Of a DNA stretch of 5,494 nucleotides, positions 5,061-5,494 are shown piece by piece. Position numbers and translations under genes: made by a program. Each line of letters begins with the position of its first letter. The stretch's first letter is position 1. Under the pieces are notes generated by a model that worked only from the letters and a program-made list of their open reading frames with translations, had not been told where the DNA came from and did not search any database. The stretch comes from Candidatus Latescibacterota bacterium (lineage in GTDB: Bacteria; Latescibacterota; Latescibacteria; Latescibacterales; Latescibacteraceae): positions 1-5,494 of the forward strand of contig JABHYP010000522.1 in assembly GCA_018656855.1 (NCBI GenBank), written 5' to 3'.

Positions 5061-5494
5061 ATTTATAATCATATTCGAGCCAGTATTGATCATCTTTCGG
5101 GATATCCTGCCACAGGGGAACGCTTATCCCGTACGGGTGATCCCATACAATATTCCCGTTGCGTATTGTCAGGATACAGTGGAGCTTTTTATCGCCGACA
5201 ATTTTCCCACCGTCCGGGCCGCGGTAACTGTTGCCGCGATAGCTGAATTTGCCTCTCGCCATCTCCAGCACAGCGATATCGGCGTCGGCGCCGATACTCA
5301 GCGTACCTAATTCGGGGCGGTTGATTATCTGCGCAGGATTTACCGTCGTACGGCGTATTACATCCTCTATCGGTACTCCGATGCAGATGAATTTCGACAT
5401 AATATTGTTCAGGCTGATCCCTTCTTTCGTGGGAACAGAACCGAACAGGGAAGAACTGATAGTGTCGGGAAGAAATCCCTGTTTGGCTGCGGGA
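5059..5494 (-). CDS. Amidohydrolase family protein, C-terminal part, lacking the catalytic Asp (P5)
   Basis: The last 144 codons of a fifth paralogue are present; the reading frame is open to the right edge, so the gene begins outside the window. The fragment aligns without gaps to its neighbours through GFLPDTIS, MSKF, EDVIRR, NPAQIINRPELG and LSIGADADIAV. Where the others read ISTDL, it reads ISSSL: the strand-8 Asp, which normally binds metal and acts as general base, is Ser (codon at 5449-5451). The frame around it is intact and no stop codon is seen, so this is a substitution rather than decay of the reading frame. It also has a short extra segment near RGNSYRGPDGG and ends ...QYWLEYDYK, without the GQYW terminus of P3 and P4. 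It may be a non-catalytic paralogue or use altered chemistry. The strand-1 to strand-6 ligands cannot be seen. The 232-bp gap after it holds the hairpin, repeat and palindrome listed separately. Confidence 0.92.
   Translation of the reverse strand, partial: PAAKQGFLPDTISSSLFGSVPTKEGISLNNIMSKFICIGVPIEDVIRRTTVNPAQIINRPELGTLSIGADADIAVLEMARGKFSYRGNSYRGPDGGKIVGDKKLHCILTIRNGNIVWDHPYGISVPLWQDIPKDDQYWLEYDYK

Larger units (their letters stand above)
1..5494 (-). other. Tandem array of at least five exported amidohydrolase paralogues
   Basis: Five co-oriented genes of one family follow each other with no unrelated gene between them; the outer two are cut by the window ends. They share the same domain start, the same metal-site motifs in the same order and the same C-terminal region, and some nucleotide stretches are still identical. 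This indicates repeated local duplication. No transporter, regulator or other pathway enzyme lies inside the window, so the array itself gives no direct clue to substrate. The gaps of 114, 133, 120 and 232 bp are long for a tightly coupled operon, and each gene has its own ribosome binding site. Confidence 0.95.

Overview
The window is an array of closely related amidohydrolase-superfamily genes, all on the minus strand. There are three complete genes (479-1885, 2019-3374, 3495-4826), the N-terminal third of a fourth at the left edge (1-364) and the C-terminal third of a fifth at the right edge (5059-5494). No other protein-coding gene, RNA gene, transposase or CRISPR array is supported. In transcription order (right to left) they are called here P5 (right partial), P4, P3, P2 and P1 (left partial). 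The array probably continues in both directions.

The proteins match the family often annotated 'amidohydrolase/deacetylase family metallohydrolase' (COG3964-like, the relatives of Atu3266 and EF0837). This is recognised from the N-terminal beta-sandwich start (LLKGGHVIDPxNNI), the PGxIDxHxH metal motif, GVTTxxDxGxxG, GFKxAHY with the probable carboxylated lysine, THxF/Y, GVIFDVGHG and SISTDL. All complete members carry export signals. P1 and P2 have twin-arginine leaders with a cysteine at residue 27 that could be a lipid anchor, P3 has a twin-arginine leader with an AxA-like cleavage site, and P4 has an ordinary Sec signal peptide. The array therefore looks like a set of cell-envelope hydrolases that diverged after duplication.

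The main interest is in active-site differences between the neighbours. P2 has the full canonical ligand set. P3 and P4 have Asp in place of the strand-5 His. P4 also has Phe in place of the His of the GHG motif. P5 has Ser in place of the strand-8 catalytic Asp, so it may be a pseudoenzyme.

Each gene has its own good Shine-Dalgarno sequence 7-8 bases before its ATG. The gaps are AT-rich and 114-133 bp long, except the P5-P4 gap (232 bp). That gap holds a perfect 16-bp palindrome about 56 bases upstream of P4 and a 72-bp nested inverted-repeat element of the REP/MITE type. P4, P3 and P2 have no convincing terminator between them and may be co-transcribed, though separate promoters cannot be excluded.

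The leaders and possible lipoproteins point to a diderm bacterium. The moderate GC content, Tat-exported hydrolases and paralogue expansion recall uncultivated FCB/PVC-type or Latescibacterota-like genomes, but this placement is a low-confidence guess. The substrates are unknown; related enzymes hydrolyse acyl esters or amides of small carboxylic acids.
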